Below are positions 59,420 to 64,000 of a stretch of DNA of 64,000 nucleotides, one piece after another (position 1 is the stretch's first letter; each line of letters opens with the position of its first letter). Both the position numbers and the translations under genes were made by a program. The notes beneath the pieces are model-generated. The model saw only the letters and a list, made by a program, of their open reading frames with translations. It did no database searches and was not told the origin of the DNA. This DNA comes from Timema cristinae (Eukaryota; Arthropoda; Insecta; Phasmatodea; Timematidae). The stretch spans positions 13,252,370-13,316,369 of the forward strand of contig JBCFYV010000012.1 of assembly GCA_039000515.1 (NCBI GenBank). The letters run 5' to 3'.

Positions 59420-62410
59420 TAATTGCATCTTGTGTGGGGGTACTTTTATTTTTTTTGGGGGTTTTTAATTAATTTGTGGGGGTACTTAATTTTTTTTGGG
59501 GGTACTTAATTTAGTCTTGTGTGGGGTATTAATATGCTTTGTGTGGGGGGTTTTTAAATTTGCATCTTGTGTGGGGGTACTTAATATTACATTTGTGTGG
59601 GGGTATTATTTGCATCTTTTTGGGGGTTTTTAAAAAAAATTTTGGGGGTTTTTTTTAAAAATTGGTTTGGGGGGGTTTAAAATTTTGGGGGGGTTTTTTT
59701 TAATTTTGTTGGGGTACTTAATATACTTTGTTGGGGGACTTAAAATTACATCTTGTGTGGGGGTTTTTTTTCGCATCTTGTGTGGGGGTATTTAATTTGC
59801 ATTTGTTGGGGGGGTTTTTAAAATCACTCTTGTGTGGGGGTACTTAATATTAGTTTGTTGTGGGGTTAAATTTAAATGTGTGGGGGGACTTAATATTGCA
59901 TTTTGGGGGGGGTATTTTTCTTTTTTGGGGGGGGTTTTTTTTTTTTTGTGGGGGTACTTAATATAGCATCTTGTTGGGGGGGCTTATATTAGCTTCTTGT
60001 TGGGGGTACTTAATATTGATTTTGTGGGGGACTTAAAATTAAATCTTGTGTGGGGGGATTATATTAGTTTTTTGTGGGGGGGGTATTTAAAATTTTGCAT
60101 CTTGTTGGGGGGTTTTTTTTTTGATCGTGTGGGGGGACTTAATATTAGATTTGGTTGGGGGGTCTTAATATCCCTTTGTGTGGGGGTTTTTAATTAGATT
60201 TGTGTGGGGGAAAAAAATTTTTTTTTGGGGGTATTAAATTTGATCTTGTTTGGGGGGGATTTTAAAAATTTGGGTTTTGGGGGGGGACTTAATATAGCAT
60301 TTGGGGGGGTCTTAATATTAGCTCTTTTGGGGGGGGTTTTTTTAAAAAATTTGTGTGGGGTACTTTAAAATTAGCATTTTTGGGGGTTTTTTAATATTGC
60401 TTTTGTGGGGGGTTTTTAATTGATTTGTGTGGGGGGATTAAAATTTTTTTGTTGGGGGGGGTTTTTAATTTTTTTTGGGGGGGATTAAAAATTTTTTTGG
60501 GGGGGGTTTAAATTTTTAACTTTTGGGGGGGGTTTTTTATTAGCATCTTTTTGGGTTTTTTTTGGGGGGGGGATTTTATTTTTCTTGTGTGGGGGTATTA
60601 ATATAGCATTTGTGGGGGGTTTTATTTAAATTTTTGGGGGGGTTTATTTTTTGGGGGGTTTTTTTTAAATTTTTTGGGGGGGTTTTTTTAATTTTTTTTG
60701 GTTTGTGGGGGGATTAATATTTTGGGGGGTTTTTTTGGGGGGGGACTTAAAAATTTTGACTTGTGTGGGGGGTACTTAATTTAGCCCCTTTTGTGGGGGT
60801 TTTAAAAACCTTTGTTGGGGGGTTTTTTTAAAATTTTTTTTGTGGGGGTTTTAATTTTTTTGGGGGGTACTTATTTCATTTTTGGGGGTATTTTAAAAAA
60901 CAAGGGGGGGGAAAAAAACCCCCTTTTTTTGGGGGTTTTTAAAAAAGAAATTTTTTGGGGGGGTTTTACAATTTTTGGGGTTTTTAAATTTTTTCATTTT
61001 TGGGGGGGGGATTAAAATTAGATTTTTTGGGGTTAAATTTTTGTTTTTAAATTTTTTGGAAAATTTTTTTTAATATTTATTTTGGGGGGACTTAAATTAA
61101 AAAAAATTTTTGGGGGGGATTTTTTTTTGGGGGATTAAAAAATTTTTTTTTTAATATTTCATCTTTTTTTAATTTTGATTTTTGGGGGAATTATTTGCCT
61201 TTTTTGGGGGTTTTTTTTCGTTTTTTTGTGGGGTTTTTAATTTAAACTTTTTTACTTAAAAATTTCTTTTTGGGGGGCTTAATATCAAAATTTTTAGGGG
61301 TTTTTTTAAAAATTATTTTTGGGGGTTAAATTTGCATTTGGTGGGGGGGAAAACAAAAATTTTTGGGGGGGGGGGTTAAATTACTTTTTTTTTTTTAATT
61401 TACACTTTTTTTTGGGGGGGTTTTAAAAGTTTTTTTTTTTTAATTTTCCCCCTTTGGGGGGTTTTTTCTTGTGGGGGGTACAATTTGTTTTGGGGGGGGT
61501 CTTAACGTTTGTTGGGGAAAAAAAAATTCATTTTTTTTATTAAAACAGCTCTTTGGGTGGGGCAAAAACATTTTTGGGGGGTTTTTTTTTTTCTTTTTTT
61601 AAAAACTTTTGGGGGGTTTAAATTTGTCGGGTTTTTGGGGGGACTTAAATAGTTTTTTTGGGGGGGGTTTCAGGGGTTTTTTTTACTTAAATTAGCTTTT
61701 GGGGGGGAATTCCAAATTTTTGGGGGTTTTTTTTCCTTTTTTTGGGGTTTTTACAATCTTTGGGGGTTTAAATTTTTTGGGGGGGTTTAAAAAAAACCTT
61801 TTCGGATTAACAGGGTGGGGGCTTAAATTCCCTTTTGGGGGGGTTTTTCAGATTTTGGGGGGGGTTTATCGATCTTTTTGGGGGACAAATCACCGGGGGG
61901 GGGGCTTAAACAGGCCTTTTTGGGGGAAAATTTTCCCTTTTTTTGGGGGTTTTTTTAATATTACATTTTTTGGGGGGGCAAATCGATCGTAGGGGTTTAT
62001 CAGCGTGGGGGTATTAAAGTTTTGTATACTTAAAACAGCCCTTTTTGGGGGATTAAAAGCCTTTGTAGGGGACTTAAAATTGCTTTTTGGGGGTTTTTAC
62101 AAATCTTTGTTTGGGGGGGATTAAACCAAAAATTTTAGGGGGTATTTTAAAATTTAAATTTTGGGGGGGATTTTTTTAAGTCTTTTGGGGGGGGCTTTTT
62201 TCCTTTTTATCTTTTTAATTTTTTTGGGGTATAATTTTTTTGGGGTTTTATTTTACGATTTTTATTTATTTTGATCTTTTTGTGGGGGTATTAAAATAAT
62301 TTTTTGGGGTTTTTTTCGCCTTTTGGGGGGGATTTTTTTTACACTTTGGTTGGGGGGTTAATATTTGATTTTTGTGGGGGCTTTAAAATTTGTTTTTGGG
62401 GGGGTTTTTT
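59420..62410 (+). repeat. G-rich tandem repeat, ~28-bp unit, poorly called
   Basis: The cleanest stretches show a unit of the form TACTTAATATTAGCATCTTG followed by TGTGGGGG (59.4-60.0 kb, 60.55-60.62 kb). About 3 kb would hold on the order of 100 units. Most units are distorted by run-length and substitution errors. G-rich frames in it are artefacts. Confidence 0.85.
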
Positions 62411-63911
62411 TAAATTAAAACCCCCAAATTTTTTTTAGGGAGTTTTTACCCCAATTCCCTACCATTTTTTTGAAAAATTTATTTTCCCAAAAATTTTCCC
62501 CTTTTTTTTTTACAAAAATTTTTTATATTTTATTTCTGGGGGTATTTTTTAAAATTTTTTTCCCTTTTTTTTATTTTAATTTAAACCTTTAAAAATTTTA
62601 AAATTTTTATTTTTAAAAAGTAACTTTCCTAAAAAAATTAAAAATTTCCGTATTTTTAAAATTTTTTAAAGGAAATTAAAGATTAAAAAAATTAATTTTT
62701 TTTTTATATTTTAGTAATAGTAAAAAAAATTTTAAAAATTCCCCAAAAAAAAAAAATTTTTTTTAAAAAAAAGTAAATAAAGAAAAAAGTTTTTTTTTTT
62801 TGGAAAATAAAATTTTTTTCCTTTTTTTATTTATAAAAAAAAAATTTTTAAAAAAAAAAAAAAAAAAATAAAAAAACCGAATTTTTAGGGAAAAAAATTT
62901 TTAAAAAAAAGTTTAAAAATTAAAAAAAAATTAAAATTTTTTTTTTTTTTTTTTTGTAAAGTTTTGCTTTCAAAGTAGGGTTTGATGGGGAAAGATAAAA
63001 TTTTAAATTTACTTTCCATTTTTAAAAAAACCCCAAATTTTTAAAGCAATTTTTTTTTTTTTTTTTGTTTTTTTTTTTTCCCCCGGGGGGGTTTTTGTTT
63101 ATTTAAGAAGGGTTTAAAGGGTTTTTTTCCCTAAAAGGGGGGGGTAAAAAGTTCCCCCCCAAAAATTTAAAAACCGATTTTTGGGGGAAGTTTCCCCCCA
63201 AAAAAAAATAAAGTAAAATATTTAGGGTCAAAATTAAAAAAGGAAAAAAGTTTTTAGAAGGTTTTTTTTTTTTGGGGGGGGTTTTTTAATTAAAAGGGGG
63301 TTTTAAAAATGGCTCAACTGGAGGGCTCTAAAAATTTTTTTAAATTTTAATTTTTCCCCCAATGGTAAATTTAATTTTATTTTTTTTTTATAAAGGGGTA
63401 AAATTAAGGGATAGTTTTTTATTATTTAAAAAAAAAATTTTTTTTAATGGAAAAAAGTATAGTGAAAGTTTTCCCTTTAAAGGGGAAAAAAAAAAATACT
63501 GATGATTAAAAAAAAAAACCCCTTTTCTCTTTCTTTAAAACCAAAAAACCTTTTTGGTTATTTTTCATGTTTATAAAAAACTAAAATAAATTTATTTTAT
63601 TAAAAAAAAACATTTTAAATATTTATTTCTAAAAAAAAAATTTAAATAAAAAAAAAATAATACTTTTTTTTTTTTCTTTATTTTTTTTTTTTACTATAAA
63701 TTTAAAAGCCCCAAAATTAAAAGATATTTATTTTAAAAATGTTAAATTTTTTGGGGTAATTAATTTTTTTTTTATTTTTGGAATTTTAAATTTTTTGGTT
63801 TTATAAAAAATTTTTTTAAAAAATTTTTTTTTGGGGGTTAAAAAAATCTCCCCACTAAAATTTTTAAATTTAAAAAAATTTAAATTTTTTAAAAAAAATT
63901 TTTAAATTTTA

Positions 63912-63942
<31 letters not shown>

Positions 63943-64000
63943 AAACCCAAAATTTTTTTCACATTTTTCAATTTGTTAAATTTGTAAAAAGGAGATTCCA
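62411..64000. other. Low-quality A/T homopolymer consensus
   Basis: Almost entirely runs of A and T with occasional G or C runs. No feature can be called. Probably unpolished long-read sequence next to the tandem repeat. Confidence 0.75.

Noticed and set aside
59997..61992. Gly/Phe-rich frames resembling repeat proteins
   Set aside because: Translation of the G-rich tandem repeat and inflated homopolymers in low-quality consensus.
59420..62410. Telomeric array
   Set aside because: The 28-bp unit is not the TTAGG arthropod telomere repeat, and the array is followed by 1.6 kb of other sequence.

Overview
This is eukaryotic, AT-rich intergenic DNA. It most likely comes from an arthropod, probably an insect, because it combines a BEL/Pao LTR retrotransposon with an arginine-tRNA primer site, an insect-type mariner transposase relic, a PIF/Harbinger element and several tRNA-derived SINE families. 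I recognise no host protein-coding gene with confidence. Nearly all interpretable coding sequence belongs to mobile elements, and most short open frames are chance frames in AT-rich DNA.

Layout. 1-8.4 kb: AT-rich DNA with two SINEs. 8.4-14.5 kb: a BEL/Pao retrotransposon complete in structure (LTRs, primer site, gag-pol, polypurine tract, 5-bp target duplication) but broken in coding; a 201-bp near-palindromic MITE sits inside gag. 14.5-19 kb: a cluster of SINEs, a 76-bp perfect palindrome and a 100-N assembly gap. 20.4-22.7 kb: a decayed mariner-type transposase (+) next to a decayed non-LTR reverse transcriptase (-). 24.8-32.7 kb: SINEs of several families, three of the copies having clear 9-13 bp target duplications elsewhere matched here; one sits inside a ~0.5 kb repeat whose SINE-free copy lies at 39.0 kb. 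35.9-37.5 kb: a 15-unit, ~109-bp minisatellite with two sub-variants. 45.4 kb: a dispersed arthropod-type repeat. 47.3-49.5 kb: two related ~260-290 bp repeats bracketing a ~1.1 kb CT/CA tract. 50.4-56.8 kb: a 6.4 kb PIF/Harbinger DNA transposon, not visible from long open frames: inverted ends, TAA target duplications, Myb/SANT-like exons on + and a DDE transposase with a preserved splice junction on -. 59.4-62.4 kb: a G-rich ~28-bp tandem repeat lying in a badly called region (about 57.1-64 kb) full of inflated homopolymers, which looks like unpolished long-read consensus.

How the parts relate. At least two SINE families with different tRNA-like heads share one 3' tail, so they probably use the same LINE machinery. 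Relative ages can be read from nesting: the MITE entered an already inserted BEL element whose LTRs differ by only about 2%; SINE copies sit inside the Harbinger element, which is therefore older than they are. The window is best read as a layered record of retrotransposition and DNA transposition, not a gene neighbourhood.
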